A stretch of DNA of 64,000 nucleotides from Blastococcus sp. CCUG 61487. GTDB taxonomy: Bacteria > Actinomycetota > Actinomycetes > Mycobacteriales > Geodermatophilaceae. Of this stretch, positions 45,965 through 56,737 are shown piece after piece. Position 1 is the stretch's first letter, and every line of letters starts with the position of its first letter. A program made the translations under genes and the position numbers. The DNA is taken from the NCBI RefSeq assembly GCF_005222955.1, contig NZ_LWUA01000157.1, positions 1 through 64,000 of the forward strand, written 5' to 3'. The notes beneath the pieces were generated by a model. That model saw nothing but the letters and a program-made list of their open reading frames with translations, was not told the DNA's origin and made no database searches.

Positions 45965-46900
45965 TCAGAAGCCGGTGGCGAGGGCGGCGACGAGCGCGGT
46001 GAGCAACCGGGTGTGGTGCTCGATCAGCTCGGGCCGGTGCCCGTCCGGTCGGATCGCGGCCAGGTAGCCGCCGGCGGTCCAGAACTCGTCGCCGTCGTCG
46101 GTACCCAGCAGCAGGCGGTGCAGGTCGGTGTCGGCGGCGAGCCGGCGCACCTGCGGGCCGTCCTCGGCCGCGAGCAGCGTCCAGCGCCGCTCGAAGTCGG
46201 CGTCGTCGGAGGGGATCTGCACCATGCCCCCGACGCCGTGCTTCCACAGCCGGGCCGGGGAGAGGCGCAGCGCCGGCGGGGTGCCCAGCAGCGGTGCGGC
46301 GGTGATCGCGTACTCCGGGACGAGGTACCGCCCGGACGCGTAGACGGCGTCGAAGGCGATCAGGTCCAGCGAGCCCCCGCGTCCGCGCAGCACGCTCGCC
46401 GGCCGGTGGTCCTTGGTCAGCCGCACCGGAGCGGACTCGATCAGCGGCTGCAGGGCGGCGTCCTCGGGCGAGCTCCCGTCCGACAGCGTCCACCCCCGCT
46501 GGAGCGCCCAGCTCTGCGCCCCGACCAGGTCCCCCTGGTAGGTGAACGCCCGTTCCATCTCGGGGTCCTTCTGCCGCCGCCCGCCGAACAGGCCACGCCG
46601 CTCCGGCCGCGGCGCCGGCTGGGGGGGTGCGCCCGGGGGCGCCCAGGCCGGGTCGACGCCGGTGCCCTGGTCGCCGCCCCGGTCCTGGGCGGGGCGGTCG
46701 GGTTCGGCCGGCGGCAGGTCCCAGCCGGCCGGCCGCCAGGTGTCCGGGTCGCTGGAGTGGTCGCCGTCGCGCGGCCGTTGCCGGCGGTCGGCGATGTTCG
46801 GCGGCTCCTCGGCCGGCTCGTCCCCGCCGAGGTGGGCCGGCTCCTGCCAGGAGCGGCCGGCGTCGTCGTCGAACCCGTCGCGGTCCCGGGGGGTGCTCAT
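45965..46900 (-). CDS. Conserved hypothetical protein, origin-linked
   Basis: A 311-residue protein. The first 110 residues are low-complexity and acidic/proline-rich (WDLPPAEPDRPAQDRGGDQ). The folded part begins ERAFTYQGDLVGAQSWALQR and continues with GSLDLIAFDAVYASGRYLVP, then ITAAPLLGTPPALRLSPARL and a long C-terminal helix. I do not recognise the family with confidence. No membrane segment or signal peptide. It directly follows the DUF721 gene on the same strand after a 26-base gap, so it may be part of the recF group transcript. Confidence 0.7.
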   Translation of the reverse strand: MSTPRDRDGFDDDAGRSWQEPAHLGGDEPAEEPPNIADRRQRPRDGDHSSDPDTWRPAGWDLPPAEPDRPAQDRGGDQGTGVDPAWAPPGAPPQPAPRPERRGLFGGRRQKDPEMERAFTYQGDLVGAQSWALQRGWTLSDGSSPEDAALQPLIESAPVRLTKDHRPASVLRGRGGSLDLIAFDAVYASGRYLVPEYAITAAPLLGTPPALRLSPARLWKHGVGGMVQIPSDDADFERRWTLLAAEDGPQVRRLAADTDLHRLLLGTDDGDEFWTAGGYLAAIRPDGHRPELIEHHTRLLTALVAALATGF

Positions 46901-46926
46901 CTCTGGCCTTCCGTCGTGGTGTGCTG

Positions 46927-47427
46927 CTAACCGTAGGTGTCCCGCGGCCCGCGCCCGCGCACCGAGCGCGGACCCTTCTTCCAGCTCGGGGCCGTCGGTC
47001 CGACAACGCGCAAGCGGGTCACGACGTCCCCGCCGACACCGGCGCGCAGCTTGGCCAGGATGCTCGGCGCCAGCAGCCGCAGCTGGGTCGCCCAGGCCGT
47101 GGACTCGGCGACGACGAGCAGTTCGCCCTCGGTCAGGGTCTGCGGCGTGCAGTGGGCGGCGATCTCCGGGCCCACCAGCGCGTCCCAGCGGCCGAACACC
47201 GACCCCACCCGCGTGCGCTCGGACCAGTCCTGCGCGTCGACCAGGGAGTCGACCAGGCGGCCCAGCGGTTGGGGATCGTCGGCGCCGGGCCGGGGCCCGG
47301 TCCAGGTGCGCCGCGGTCCGGCGATCCGGCGGCGGGTCGGCCGCGGGCGGGCGGCGGACGCCGCGCGGGCCGCCTCGAGGGCGGCACGGGCGACGTCGCT
47401 GGGGCGGGCCGGCCGGTCCTCGCTCAT
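46927..47427 (-). CDS. DUF721 (DciA-like) protein
   Basis: A 166-residue protein with a disordered basic N terminus and a C-terminal DUF721 domain: WSERTRVGSVFGRWDALVGP, then EIAAHCTPQTLTEGELLVVA and AWATQLRLLAPSILAKL. This is the actinobacterial Rv0004-type gene beside recF. DUF721 proteins are DciA-like loaders of the replicative helicase DnaB in bacteria lacking DnaC, which suits the position at oriC. The ATG overlaps the end of recF, so translation is coupled. Confidence 0.92.
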   Translation of the reverse strand: MSEDRPARPSDVARAALEAARAASAARPRPTRRRIAGPRRTWTGPRPGADDPQPLGRLVDSLVDAQDWSERTRVGSVFGRWDALVGPEIAAHCTPQTLTEGELLVVAESTAWATQLRLLAPSILAKLRAGVGGDVVTRLRVVGPTAPSWKKGPRSVRGRGPRDTYG

Positions 47428-48602
47428 GCCACTCCTCCCTCGACGAAGCCGGCGCCGTCCTTCACCACGATCGCCGATCCGTCGCCGACCTCGACGCGGA
47501 CGGCGCGGAGCTCCTCGGGGACGTCGTCGACCACGGCGGCGGTGATCAGCGTCTGCTCGGCGGAGCGGGCCACCGCGGCGAGGGCGGCCCGGCGCTGGGC
47601 GTCCAGGGTCGCGAAGACGTCGTCCAGGATCAGGATGGGGTCCTCGCCCTCGGCCCTCAAGAGGGCGAACGTGCCGAGCTTGAGGCCCAGGGCGAGCGAC
47701 CAGGACTCCCCGTGGCTGGCGAACCCCTTGGCCGGCGCGGGCCCGAGGTGGATGACGAGGTCGTCGCGGTGCGGCCCGACCAGGGTCATGCCGCGGTCCA
47801 GCTCGTCGTCCCGGCGCTCGGCGACGCGCTCCCGCATCGCGGCGATCAGCTCGTCCGCGGCCGGGAGCGGAGCGCCCTGCACCAGCCTCGACCCGTCGCC
47901 GGCCAGGGGCACCGTCGAGGAGTACCCCAGCCCGGCGGTCACCGCGTCGTCGCCGGACACCGTCGCGTAGGCCTCCGCCAGCTGCGGCGCCAGGTCGGCG
48001 ATGAGCCCCAGCCGGGCCGACAGCAGCTGGCCGCCGAGCTCGGTCAGGTGCCCGTCCCAGACGTCGAGGGTCTCGATGGCGCGGCCGCGGGCCATCCGCG
48101 CGGTCTTGAGCAGCGCGTTGCGCTGCTTGAGCACCCGGTCGTAGTCCGCTCGGACGCCGGCCAGCCGCGGAGTGCGGCTGACGAGCAGCTCGTCGACGAA
48201 GCGCCGCCGCTCGGTCGGGTCCCCGCGCACCAGGGAGAGGTCCTCCGGGGCGAAGAGCACGGTGCGCACCATGCCGAGCAGGTCGCGCGGCCGCTGCAGG
48301 GGCGCCCGGTTCACCCGCACCCGGTTCGCCCGCCCCGGGTTGATCTCGATCTCGACGAGCAGTTCCCGGTCCCCCCGGCGCAGCGCCGCCCGGACGACGG
48401 CCTGCGCGTCCCCGTGCCGGACGAGGGGCGCGTCGCCGGAGACCCGGTGGCTGCTCATCGTGGCCAGGTAGCCGACCGCCTCGACGAGGTTGGTCTTGCC
48501 CTCGCCGTTCCGCCCGACCAGCACCGTCGGACCGGGGCCGAGCGCCAGGTCCACCCGTTCCCAGCTCCGGAACGAGCCGACCTGCAGATGACGGACGTAC
48601 AT
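47424..48602 (-). CDS. recF: RecF, recombination mediator ATPase
   Basis: A 392-residue SMC-like ATPase that helps load RecA at gaps in damaged DNA. Visible: MYVRHLQVGSFRSWERVDL at the start, Walker A GRNGEGKTNLVEAV (about residues 31-44), the D/N-loop and arm domain, the ABC signature GESWSLALGLKLG (about 300) and Walker B DPILILDDVFATLD (about 325-338). ATG at 48602 lies nine bases after the gnd stop. Standard member of the dnaN-gnd-recF-DUF721 group. Confidence 0.97.
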   Translation of the reverse strand: MYVRHLQVGSFRSWERVDLALGPGPTVLVGRNGEGKTNLVEAVGYLATMSSHRVSGDAPLVRHGDAQAVVRAALRRGDRELLVEIEINPGRANRVRVNRAPLQRPRDLLGMVRTVLFAPEDLSLVRGDPTERRRFVDELLVSRTPRLAGVRADYDRVLKQRNALLKTARMARGRAIETLDVWDGHLTELGGQLLSARLGLIADLAPQLAEAYATVSGDDAVTAGLGYSSTVPLAGDGSRLVQGAPLPAADELIAAMRERVAERRDDELDRGMTLVGPHRDDLVIHLGPAPAKGFASHGESWSLALGLKLGTFALLRAEGEDPILILDDVFATLDAQRRAALAAVARSAEQTLITAAVVDDVPEELRAVRVEVGDGSAIVVKDGAGFVEGGVA

Positions 48603-48610
48603 GCCTCAGC

Positions 48611-49543
<933 letters not shown>

Positions 49544-49583
49544 GCCTGCTCCCTCGGTGACACGGCTTCCTGGTCTTGGTTGG

Positions 49584-49646
49584 AAGGCCCTGTCGCAGGG
49601 TCCCATGCCGAGCGGAGCGAGGCATGGGGGGCGGCAGGGTCCTCTC
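49584..49646 (-). repeat. 3'-end repeat, copy A
   Basis: AGGCCCTGTCGCAGGGTCCC, then GCCGAGCGGAGCGAGGC and GGCAGGGTCCT, ending three bases before the dnaN stop. CCCTG-TCG-CAGGG and CCCATGCC/GGCATGGG form hairpins. It separates dnaN from gnd. Confidence 0.75.
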
Positions 49647-50798
49647 TCAGCCCGGGAGGCGCACCGGCATGATCAGGTACCGGTAGCTGCCCGGGCGGGG
49701 AGCCGGGGCGTCGCCGTCCTCGGAGGGCTCGTCCACCCCGGACAGGACTGCCGGCTTGAGCGGGCTGGTGAAGTCCATCCGCGCGCGCTCGGTGTGCACC
49801 GCGGCCAGCCCGTCGAGCAGGAACGTCGGGTTGAAGCCGATCGTGAGCGGCTCGCCGTCGAACTCGACGTCGCAGCGTTCCTCGGCCTGGCCCTCGTCGT
49901 CGGTGCCGCCGGCTCGCAGCGTGACCTGGCCGGGGGTGAACTCGCAGCGCAGCGGGGTGCCGCGCTCGGCGACGAGGGCGACGCGCTTGGCCGCGTCGGT
50001 GAACAGCCCGACCGGGAGCGTGGCGCTGGCGGCGGACTCGCTGGGCATGATCGCGCGGTACTTCACGAACTCCGCGTCGAGCAGGCGGGTGGTGGTCTGC
50101 CGGTCCTTGCTCGACAGACCGAGGATGCCCTCGCCCGAGCTGCCGGAGGAGAGCGAGAGCGTGATCTCCGGTCCGCTGGTGAGCGTCTTGGCGGCGTCGG
50201 CCAGCGTGCGGGCAGGGACGAGCACGGCCGCGGACACCCCGGAGGTGTCGGGACGCCAGGCGAACTCGCGCACGGCCAGCCGGTAGCGGTCGGTGGCGGC
50301 CAGGGTGATCTGGTCACCCTCGATCTCCAGCCGGACGCCGGTCAGCATCGGCAGCGTGTCGTCCCGGCCGGCGGCGACGGCGACCTGGCCGACGGCCTCG
50401 GCGAAGACGTCGCTGTCGACGACGCCGGCCGACGAGGGCATCGACGGCAGCGAGGGGTAGTCCTCGACGGGCAGGGTGGGCAGGCTGAACCGGGCGTTGC
50501 CACAGGTGAGGGCCAGCCGGGGGCCGTCGGCGACGACGTCGACGGGGTGCGGCGGGAGCGCGCGGGTGATCTCGGCGAGCAGCCGGCCGGGAACCAGGAC
50601 GCGGCCGCTCTCCCCGCCCTGCACGTCGGCCTCGGCGCGGGCGGACACCTCGTAGTCGAAGCCGGAGACGGAGAGCTGGCTGCCGTCGACCTCGAGCAGG
50701 ATGCCGGCGAGGACGGGGACCGACGGCCGCGCCGGAAGGCTGCGTGCCGTCCACGCGACCGTGTCGGCGAGCACCTCACGTGCCACCCGGAACTTCAT
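49647..50798 (-). CDS. dnaN: DNA polymerase III beta subunit (sliding clamp)
   Basis: A 383-residue clamp with three beta-clamp domains. It opens MKFRVAREVLADTVAWTARS, typical of actinobacterial DnaN, and ends YRYLIMPVRLPG, the conserved C-terminal strand that forms part of the partner-binding pocket. The ATG at 50798 is preferred over an upstream in-frame GTG because family members begin MKFR. It forms a ring that tethers polymerase to DNA. The upstream gap to dnaA is the probable oriC core. Confidence 0.97.
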   Translation of the reverse strand: MKFRVAREVLADTVAWTARSLPARPSVPVLAGILLEVDGSQLSVSGFDYEVSARAEADVQGGESGRVLVPGRLLAEITRALPPHPVDVVADGPRLALTCGNARFSLPTLPVEDYPSLPSMPSSAGVVDSDVFAEAVGQVAVAAGRDDTLPMLTGVRLEIEGDQITLAATDRYRLAVREFAWRPDTSGVSAAVLVPARTLADAAKTLTSGPEITLSLSSGSSGEGILGLSSKDRQTTTRLLDAEFVKYRAIMPSESAASATLPVGLFTDAAKRVALVAERGTPLRCEFTPGQVTLRAGGTDDEGQAEERCDVEFDGEPLTIGFNPTFLLDGLAAVHTERARMDFTSPLKPAVLSGVDEPSEDGDAPAPRPGSYRYLIMPVRLPG

Positions 50799-51632
50799 CT
50801 GTCGACCCACCCGATCTCTTCTGCGTCCACGGTGCGACCGGGCGAGGGAAGGCCTCGCGCAGCGGTGCGGTGCTCATGGTGCCTGGTGGGATGCCCTCGG
50901 GGGAAACCCCGTCCCTGAATGAGTGCTCCACCGTCCCAGCCGCCTCTGCGGCCTGCGGAGCGATCGGTGGGTCGGGCCGGCCAAGCGGAGCGTCCCCACC
51001 CTGAATGTGGTTCGAGAAATTCTGGGTTGAAATACCTCATCCTCGTCATCACTGGTGTGGAAGCTGGGGATCGAGGCTCTTCCCGCAGGTCAGCGCCTCG
51101 ACAGGGATGTTGGTGCGCTGTGGGTGGTCAGCGTCGTCCTGTTGTCGACACGTGGACAACTCGACCGCCGTGCACAGCGTCGCCCGTGCGTCCACGGTCT
51201 GTCCCCCGCGGCTCCCCTGCCCGTCCCCACCCCCTGTGCAGCGACGGCGCGCGGCTCGAGCACACGATCCGGCCGGAACGGCGGCGTACGGGGTGTAACC
51301 GCTGGTCAACGGGGTGTTCGTGCGGTGGAGAAGGGTCCCGCCGCCGGTCGGGGAGCCCACGGGTCGTCCGGCGCGGACCGTCCGGTGACCTCTGTCCGGG
51401 GAGAGATCTCCCCAACCTGTGCACATCCCTGGGGACAACTTCTCGACTCGTCGACGGCGTCGACCGGCTCATCCCCCGTCGTGACGCCTCTCGTCGGCCC
51501 ATCGGCTGTCCCCCGGGTTGCCCACAACTGTGGACAGCGACATGTCGACCCGGGCGACGAGGGGGCCCGGAGGGTCTCCCGATGAGGGCTCGGTGCAGGT
51601 CGGGAACGGCTCCCGGAGGCGGTGCGGCCCTT
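50799..51632. other. Probable oriC, dnaN-dnaA intergenic region
   Basis: About 834 bases with no gene, between dnaN and dnaA where actinobacterial origins lie. Degenerate DnaA boxes (consensus TTGTCCACA) include TTGTCCACG (minus, 51151-51159), TTGTCCCCA (minus, 51430-51438), TTGCCCACA (plus, 51518-51526) and CTGTCCACA (minus, 51529-51537). A relatively AT-rich patch lies at about 51005-51060 (AAATTCTGGGTTGAAATACC), a candidate unwinding region. Exact limits cannot be set from sequence alone. Confidence 0.75.
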
Positions 51633-53399
51633 CTACTGCCGGGCGCGGCTCTTGATGCGAGCGGTGAGCTCGGTGACCTGGGTGTAGGTGGCCCGGCGCT
51701 CGCTCATCAGGTTGGTGATCTTCTTGACCGCGTGCATGACCGTGGTGTGGTCCTTGCCGCCGAACGAGGCACCGATGCGCGGCAGGGACAGCTCGGTCAG
51801 CTCGCGGCACAGGTACATCGCGATCTGCCGGGCGTTGACCAGCGTGCGGCTGCGGTTGGAGCCCTGCAGCTCCTCCATCGTCACCGAGAAGTACTCGGCG
51901 GTGGCGGCCATGATGATCGCCGCGGTGATCTGCGGGCCCTGCTCGTCGCTGATCAGGTCCTTGAGCACCAGTTCGGCGAGCGGGAGGTCCACCTGCTGCT
52001 TGTTGAGCGACGCGAAGGCCGTGACCCGGATCAGCGCGCCCTCGAGCTCGCGGATGTTGGTCTGCACCTTGCTGGCGATGAACTCGAGCACCGCGTCGGG
52101 CACCTGCAGCCGCTCGCCCCACGCCTTCTTGCGCAGGATCGCGATGCGCGTCTCGAGGTCGGGCGCCTGGACGTCGGTGATCAGGCCCCACTCGAAGCGG
52201 GTGCGCAGCCGGTCCTCCAGCGTCGTCAGCTTCTTCGGCGCGCGGTCGGAGGTGATGACGATCTGCTTGCTGGCGTTGTGCAGCGTGTTGAACGTGTGGA
52301 AGAACTCCTCCTGCGTCCGCTCGGCGCGCTCCAGGAACTGGATGTCGTCGATGAGCAGGAAGTCGATGTCCCGGTAGCGCCGGCGGAAGTCCTCGGCGCG
52401 GCCGGAGTGCACCAGGTTGATGAACTCGTTGGTGAACTCCTCGGTGCTGACGTAGCGCACCTTGACGTTCGGGAACATCCGCGCGGCGTAGTGGCCGATC
52501 GCGTGCAGCAGGTGGGTCTTGCCCAGGCCGGACTCGCCGTAGATGAACAGCGGGTTGTAGGCGCGGGCCGGTGCCTCGGCGACGGCGACGGCGGCCGCGT
52601 GGGCGAACCTGTTGCTGTTGCCGATGACGAAGCTGTCGAAGACGTACTTCGGGTTCATGCCCGGGTCCAGGCCGGCCGGGCGGGTGGCCTCGGGGCGGCG
52701 CCCCCGTCCCATGCCCCTGGCGCGCTGCTCGTCGTCGGACGAGCCGACGTCGAAGGGCAGGACGTCGGCCGACGGCCCGTCCTCGGCGCCGCCCCAGTCG
52801 CGCGCGTCGGCGCCGTCGGACCGTCCGGTCGTGTCGGAGCCCCATGCGGCGGCGGTGCTCCAGTCCTCGGGGGCGCCGCGATCGGCCGGGGGGCGGGGGC
52901 CGTCGAAGGGCCGCAGCTCGCGGACCTCCTGGGCGCGCTCGGTGGTCGCGTCCGCGGTGTCACGGTCCCAGGGCGCGGTGCCGACGACCTCGGTCCGCAC
53001 CCCGAAAGCGCTGCGACCGTCGTCGGCGCGGTCGCGGGTCGCCTGGTCCTCCTCGGCCCGGCGGGCCTCGAGGGTGGCCTCCGCCGACGACCACGGCCGG
53101 CGGATCGGCTCCGGTTCGTCCGGCTCGTCGGCCGGGGGCGGGGCGTCCTCCAGCTGGACGGCGACGCGGATGTCGCGGCCGAACTGCTCCGAGAGCGCCT
53201 CGGACAGCACCCGCCGCATGCGGGATTCGAGCACGGTCTGGGTGAACTCGTTGGGCGCGGCCAGCACCGCGGTGTCCTCGACCAGGCCCAGCGGGCGGGT
53301 GAGGTTCAGCATGGCGTTCTGCTGCGGGGAGAGGCTGCTGGCCAGTCGCTCCCGGATCTGGTCCCAGACCGTCGCCAGGTCGAGCGTGGCGTCCGCCAT
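51633..53399 (-). CDS. dnaA: Chromosomal replication initiator DnaA
   Basis: A 588-residue initiator. Domain I is at residues 1-85 ([20 protein letters not shown]), followed by a long acidic, low-complexity domain II (about 90-250) and the AAA+ domain III with Walker [16 protein letters not shown] (about 290) and Walker [11 protein letters not shown] (about 355). Domain IV carries the box-binding helix-turn-helix [15 protein letters not shown] near the C terminus. ATG at 53399 gives the typical [12 protein letters not shown] start; the longer frame extends into the promoter region. Length is above the E. coli 467 because of domain II, as is common in actinobacteria. Confidence 0.98.
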   Translation of the reverse strand: MADATLDLATVWDQIRERLASSLSPQQNAMLNLTRPLGLVEDTAVLAAPNEFTQTVLESRMRRVLSEALSEQFGRDIRVAVQLEDAPPPADEPDEPEPIRRPWSSAEATLEARRAEEDQATRDRADDGRSAFGVRTEVVGTAPWDRDTADATTERAQEVRELRPFDGPRPPADRGAPEDWSTAAAWGSDTTGRSDGADARDWGGAEDGPSADVLPFDVGSSDDEQRARGMGRGRRPEATRPAGLDPGMNPKYVFDSFVIGNSNRFAHAAAVAVAEAPARAYNPLFIYGESGLGKTHLLHAIGHYAARMFPNVKVRYVSTEEFTNEFINLVHSGRAEDFRRRYRDIDFLLIDDIQFLERAERTQEEFFHTFNTLHNASKQIVITSDRAPKKLTTLEDRLRTRFEWGLITDVQAPDLETRIAILRKKAWGERLQVPDAVLEFIASKVQTNIRELEGALIRVTAFASLNKQQVDLPLAELVLKDLISDEQGPQITAAIIMAATAEYFSVTMEELQGSNRSRTLVNARQIAMYLCRELTELSLPRIGASFGGKDHTTVMHAVKKITNLMSERRATYTQVTELTARIKSRARQ

Positions 53400-54048
53400 G
53401 CCGTCGTCCTCCCCGAGCTGTCGTTCCCTGCGGTCGATCCCCTGGACGACCTGACCCCGTCTGCGCGAACGGTGTCGGAGCACCGGAGGGTGCTCCGACC
53501 TGCTCGTGCGAACGCAGTTGTTCCACACGAGTGTCCACAGGCTGTGCACGACCGGCGGGACGTTCGCCGACGTCGGCGTCTGCCCGGGGCCCGACCGGCA
53601 TTCCTGCTGGTCGACGCCCCGCAGTCGGGTGTCACGGGTGTTTCGGGGAATCGGGTGACCAAGGGGTCGGCCCGCGCGCCGTGACCCTGACGTCCAGTGC
53701 GGGGCGACGGCGACGCTAACAGCCTCATCCACAGCCCGGCAACGACGCTGGTGCCGGTCGCGTGCGGGCGCGTCGGCGTGCCGCACGGGGATCCCGGCGC
53801 ATGGGCGGGATCATGATCGGTCCGCTCGCGCCCGCACGCCGGCCACGGGCGTACCTCGGCTATGCTGTCCGGAGCCCGTGGACGGATCCTGTCGTCATGC
53901 CCGCGCTGAGTGCGGCGCGGCGGTGGCAGGGACGCCCGTGGAATCCAGCTTCCGGGGTTCGGGGAACGGCTCGCGTCGTCTCCGCCGGCCCCTCGCGCGT
54001 CCGCCCACCGGCGGCGCGCACCGCCGAACGTGATAGTGGGAGTACCTC
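53400..54048. other. dnaA-rpmH intergenic region with DnaA-box-like sites
   Basis: About 650 bases with no clear gene, containing the divergent dnaA and rpmH promoters. GTGTCCACA at 53531-53539 and TCATCCACA at 53725-53733 are one-mismatch DnaA boxes, preceded by TGTTCCACA at about 53519-53527. They may serve dnaA autoregulation or form a second half of the origin. Confidence 0.6.
53861..53866 (+). promoter_or_regulatory. Candidate -10 element for rpmH
   Basis: TATGCT preceded by CTCGGC, a good actinobacterial -10 form, 183 bases before the rpmH start. A long leader is usual for rpmH. The -35 is not clear. Confidence 0.4.
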
Positions 54049-54186
54049 GTGAGCAAGCGCACGTTCCAGCCGAACACCCGTCGCCGGTCCAAGACCCACG
54101 GCTTCCGGCTGCGCATGCGCACCCGTGCGGGCCGCGCGATCCTCGCCGGCCGCCGGCGCAAGGGCCGCGAGAAGCTCTCCGCCTGA
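54049..54186 (+). CDS. rpmH: 50S ribosomal protein L34
   Basis: A 45-residue basic protein: [20 protein letters not shown], then [18 protein letters not shown] and EKLSA. This is the whole of L34, one of the smallest ribosomal proteins. GTG at 54049 follows GGGAGTACCTC. Its stop is only one base before the rnpA start, the conserved rpmH-rnpA coupling. Confidence 0.97.
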   Translation: MSKRTFQPNTRRRSKTHGFRLRMRTRAGRAILAGRRRKGREKLSA

Positions 54187-54187
54187 G

Positions 54188-54586
54188 GTGTTGCCCGCGC
54201 AGGCACGCCTGCGCCGGCGCCCGGACTTCACCGCGGCCGTCCGGTCCGGCCGACGCGCCGGGCGGCCGACCATGGTGCTGCATCTCCTCCCCGACCGGCC
54301 CGCGCCGGACGGCGGTACACCGGCGCGCGGCGACGATCCGCGGCCGCAGCCGCCGTGCGCCCGGGCCGGTTTCGTCGTCGGCAAGACCGTCGGCAACTCG
54401 GTGGTCCGTCACCGGGTGACCCGGCGGCTGCGCGCCGCCGTCCGGGCCGAGTACGACAGGCTGCCCCCCACCGCGGACCTCGTGGTGCGGGCGCGGCCCG
54501 AGGCGGCCGACGCCGACTCGGCGGCGCTGCGGCGCGATCTCGCCGCCGGGCTCGACCGGCTGCTGGCGCCCGGGGGACGGCGATGA
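54188..54586 (+). CDS. rnpA: Ribonuclease P protein component
   Basis: A 132-residue basic protein that helps the RNase P RNA bind and cut precursor tRNA. It opens [20 protein letters not shown] and carries the RNR-type motif in [18 protein letters not shown] (about residues 63-80). A stretch with [10 protein letters not shown] is longer than usual. GTG 54188 begins one base after the rpmH stop. Its TGA overlaps the yidD ATG. Confidence 0.95.
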   Translation: MLPAQARLRRRPDFTAAVRSGRRAGRPTMVLHLLPDRPAPDGGTPARGDDPRPQPPCARAGFVVGKTVGNSVVRHRVTRRLRAAVRAEYDRLPPTADLVVRARPEAADADSAALRRDLAAGLDRLLAPGGRR

Positions 54587-54969
54587 GCGGCCGCGCCCCG
54601 GTGCGGCGGGCCCTGCTCACCGTCGTGTCGTTCTACTCGCGCGCCATCAGCCCCGCGCTCCCTCCGCGGTGCCGCTTCTACCCGACCTGCAGCGCGTACG
54701 CCGCCGAGGCCATCGAGCGGCACGGTGCGGCCCGCGGCAGCTGGCTGGCGCTGCGCCGCATCCTGAAGTGCGCGCCGTGGCACCCCGGCGGGGTCGACCT
54801 CGTGCCCGCCCCCCGCGGCCGGGGAACCGACGGGCACGATGGCTCGTCGGACTGGGCGACCCCGCGGGCGGCCGGACGCCCCGAGCCGGCGCCGTCCGCC
54901 CCTGCCCGCACCGACCGAGCCACCCCGCCGGATGTCCCGCGGGCGAACGAGGAGACCTTCGTTGCTTGA
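54583..54969 (+). CDS. yidD: Membrane protein insertion efficiency factor YidD
   Basis: A 128-residue protein. The YidD core is complete: [20 protein letters not shown], then [20 protein letters not shown] and [17 protein letters not shown] (residues 14-77), with the conserved cysteines in place. A disordered tail of about 50 residues follows. The ATG overlaps the rnpA stop; the end overlaps the yidC start by eight bases. Acts at the inner face of the membrane with YidC. Confidence 0.95.
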   Translation: MSGRAPVRRALLTVVSFYSRAISPALPPRCRFYPTCSAYAAEAIERHGAARGSWLALRRILKCAPWHPGGVDLVPAPRGRGTDGHDGSSDWATPRAAGRPEPAPSAPARTDRATPPDVPRANEETFVA

Positions 54970-56065
54970 CTGGCTGTACACCGGCATCTCCTGGGTGATG
55001 GCCCGGTGGCACGACGTGCTCTCCACCTTCCTCGACCCGGCGGGTGGCCTCACCTGGGCGCTGTCGATCATGCTGCTGGTGGTCACCGTCCGGTTGCTGC
55101 TCTTCCCGCTGTTCGTCAAGCAGGTGAAGTCGCAACGGGCGATGCAGGAGCTCCAGCCCGAGATCGCCAAGCTGCGCAAGCAGTACGGCAGTGACCGCCA
55201 GGGCATGAGCCAGGCGATCATGGCGCTGCAGAAGGAGCGCGGGGTCAACCCGCTGGCCGGCTGCCTGCCGATCCTCCCGCAGATCCCGATCTTCCTGTCG
55301 CTCTTCCACGTCCTCCGCCGGTTGGCCCCGGGCAAGGAAGGCCTCTACAGCTGGTCGGACGAGACCACCGACCAGGCGGCGCGCGCCGATCTGTTCGGGG
55401 CGCCGATCTCCTCGTCGTTCAACATGGACGGCCAGAAGGCCGAGGACCTCCTCGCCCTGCCGGGGGTCACCCAGGGCAGCATCCGCACCGTCGCGGTGAT
55501 CCTCATCGTGATCATGTGCGTGACGACGTACTTCACGCAGAAGCAGATCATGAAGCGCTCGGGCCCGGTCGAGGGCCAGGCCGCGATGATCCAGAAGGTG
55601 CTGCTCTACGGCATGCCGCTGAGCCTCTTCGTCACCGGGTTCTTCTTCCCGATCGGCGTGCTCCTCTACTGGGTCACGAACAACGCCTGGACGTTCGGCC
55701 AGCAGTTCTTCATCCTCCGCAAGATGCCGCCTCCCGGCTCGGCCGCCGCGCTGGCCAAGGCCGCCGCGGAGAAGCCCGCGATCGACCCGAAGACCCTGGC
55801 GCCGAAGCCGGGTGCCAAGCCGGTCCGGCCCAAGCCCGGACGTCCCGCTGCGGCGGCCTCGGGGAGCACCCCGGCCACCGGGAACCCGGCGGCCGGCGAC
55901 TCCGCGACCGACGGCTCGCCGACCGGCTCGCCCAACGGCGCGTCCGACCGCGCGTCCGACCGCGCGTCCGGGACACCGGCCGGCGGCGCCAAGAACCGTC
56001 CGCGCAGCGGCGGCAGCCGCGCGGGCCAGGGCCCGGCCAACAGGGGCAAGCGCAAACGCCGTTGA
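54962..56065 (+). CDS. yidC: Membrane protein insertase YidC
   Basis: A 367-residue Oxa1/YidC family insertase. Membrane helices lie at about 31-53, 101-121 (hairpin with [15 protein letters not shown]), 183-203 and 219-240. The conserved [19 protein letters not shown] cytoplasmic hairpin follows the first helix. The C-terminal 110 residues are proline/alanine-rich with [12 protein letters not shown] repeats and a basic GKRKRR end. The start is TTG at 54962, seven bases after GAGGAG; the alternative upstream ATG lies inside yidD and lacks a site. Confidence 0.93.
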   Translation: MLDWLYTGISWVMARWHDVLSTFLDPAGGLTWALSIMLLVVTVRLLLFPLFVKQVKSQRAMQELQPEIAKLRKQYGSDRQGMSQAIMALQKERGVNPLAGCLPILPQIPIFLSLFHVLRRLAPGKEGLYSWSDETTDQAARADLFGAPISSSFNMDGQKAEDLLALPGVTQGSIRTVAVILIVIMCVTTYFTQKQIMKRSGPVEGQAAMIQKVLLYGMPLSLFVTGFFFPIGVLLYWVTNNAWTFGQQFFILRKMPPPGSAAALAKAAAEKPAIDPKTLAPKPGAKPVRPKPGRPAAAASGSTPATGNPAAGDSATDGSPTGSPNGASDRASDRASGTPAGGAKNRPRSGGSRAGQGPANRGKRKRR

Positions 56066-56140
56066 GGCGCCTCCGGACGACGTCCGGACCAGACGACCCG
56101 GGCTCGACCCGGATGCCAGACCGACAGTGGAGGAATCTCC

Positions 56141-56737
56141 GTGAGTGCCCCGCAGCAGCCCAGCACCGAGTCCGCGCCGGCGGCTCCCGATGCCGGTGAC
56201 GACGTCCTCGTCGAGGACGCCGAGCCGGCCCGCACCGCGACGGGGGTGGCAGGTGGGTCGGGCGTGGCTCGTGGGGAGGAGCTCCTCGTCCAGGAGGGCG
56301 ACGTCGCCGGTGACTACCTCGAGCGGCTCCTCGACATTCTGGACGTGGACGGAGACATCGACCTCGACGTCGAGGGCGACCGCGCCTCCGTCGCCATCGT
56401 CGGTGGCCGCCTCGGCGATCTGATCGGGCCCGACGGCGCCACGCTGGAGGCGCTCCAGGAGCTCACCCGGCTGGCCGTCGCCCAGTCGACCGGCGTCCGC
56501 AGCCGGCTCATGCTCGACATCGGTGGCTTCCGGGCCAAGCGGAAGGCCGACCTCTCCGCCCTCGCCGGCGAGACGGCGCGCCGGGTGGTCGAGAGCGGGC
56601 AGCCGGAGCGGCTGAGCCCGATGAACCCCTTCGAGCGCAAGGTCGTGCACGACGTCGTCGCCGGGATCGCCGGCGTGCACAGCGAGTCGGAGGGCGAGGA
56701 GCCGAGCCGCCGAGTCGTGGTCCTGCCGGACACGTGA
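56141..56737 (+). CDS. jag: Jag/KhpB-like R3H and KH RNA-binding protein
   Basis: A 198-residue protein. An acidic N terminus is followed by GDYLERLLDILDVDGDIDLD (Jag N-like linker), a KH domain with GRLGDLIGPDGATLEALQEL (about residues 88-107), and an R3H domain with ARRVVESGQPERLSPMNPFE and RKVVHDVV (about 146-172). The family binds single-stranded nucleic acids and is linked with small-RNA regulation and cell-division control in Gram-positives. GTG start after TGGAGGAATCTCC. Its stop overlaps the rsmG GTG. Confidence 0.92.
   Translation: MSAPQQPSTESAPAAPDAGDDVLVEDAEPARTATGVAGGSGVARGEELLVQEGDVAGDYLERLLDILDVDGDIDLDVEGDRASVAIVGGRLGDLIGPDGATLEALQELTRLAVAQSTGVRSRLMLDIGGFRAKRKADLSALAGETARRVVESGQPERLSPMNPFERKVVHDVVAGIAGVHSESEGEEPSRRVVVLPDT

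Noticed and set aside
50919-53684. A 921-codon open frame on the plus strand across oriC and antisense to dnaA
   Set aside because: High-GC shadow of dnaA; composition is Arg/Gly/Ala-rich with no domain, and it overlaps intergenic oriC sequence. dnaA on the other strand has all family motifs.
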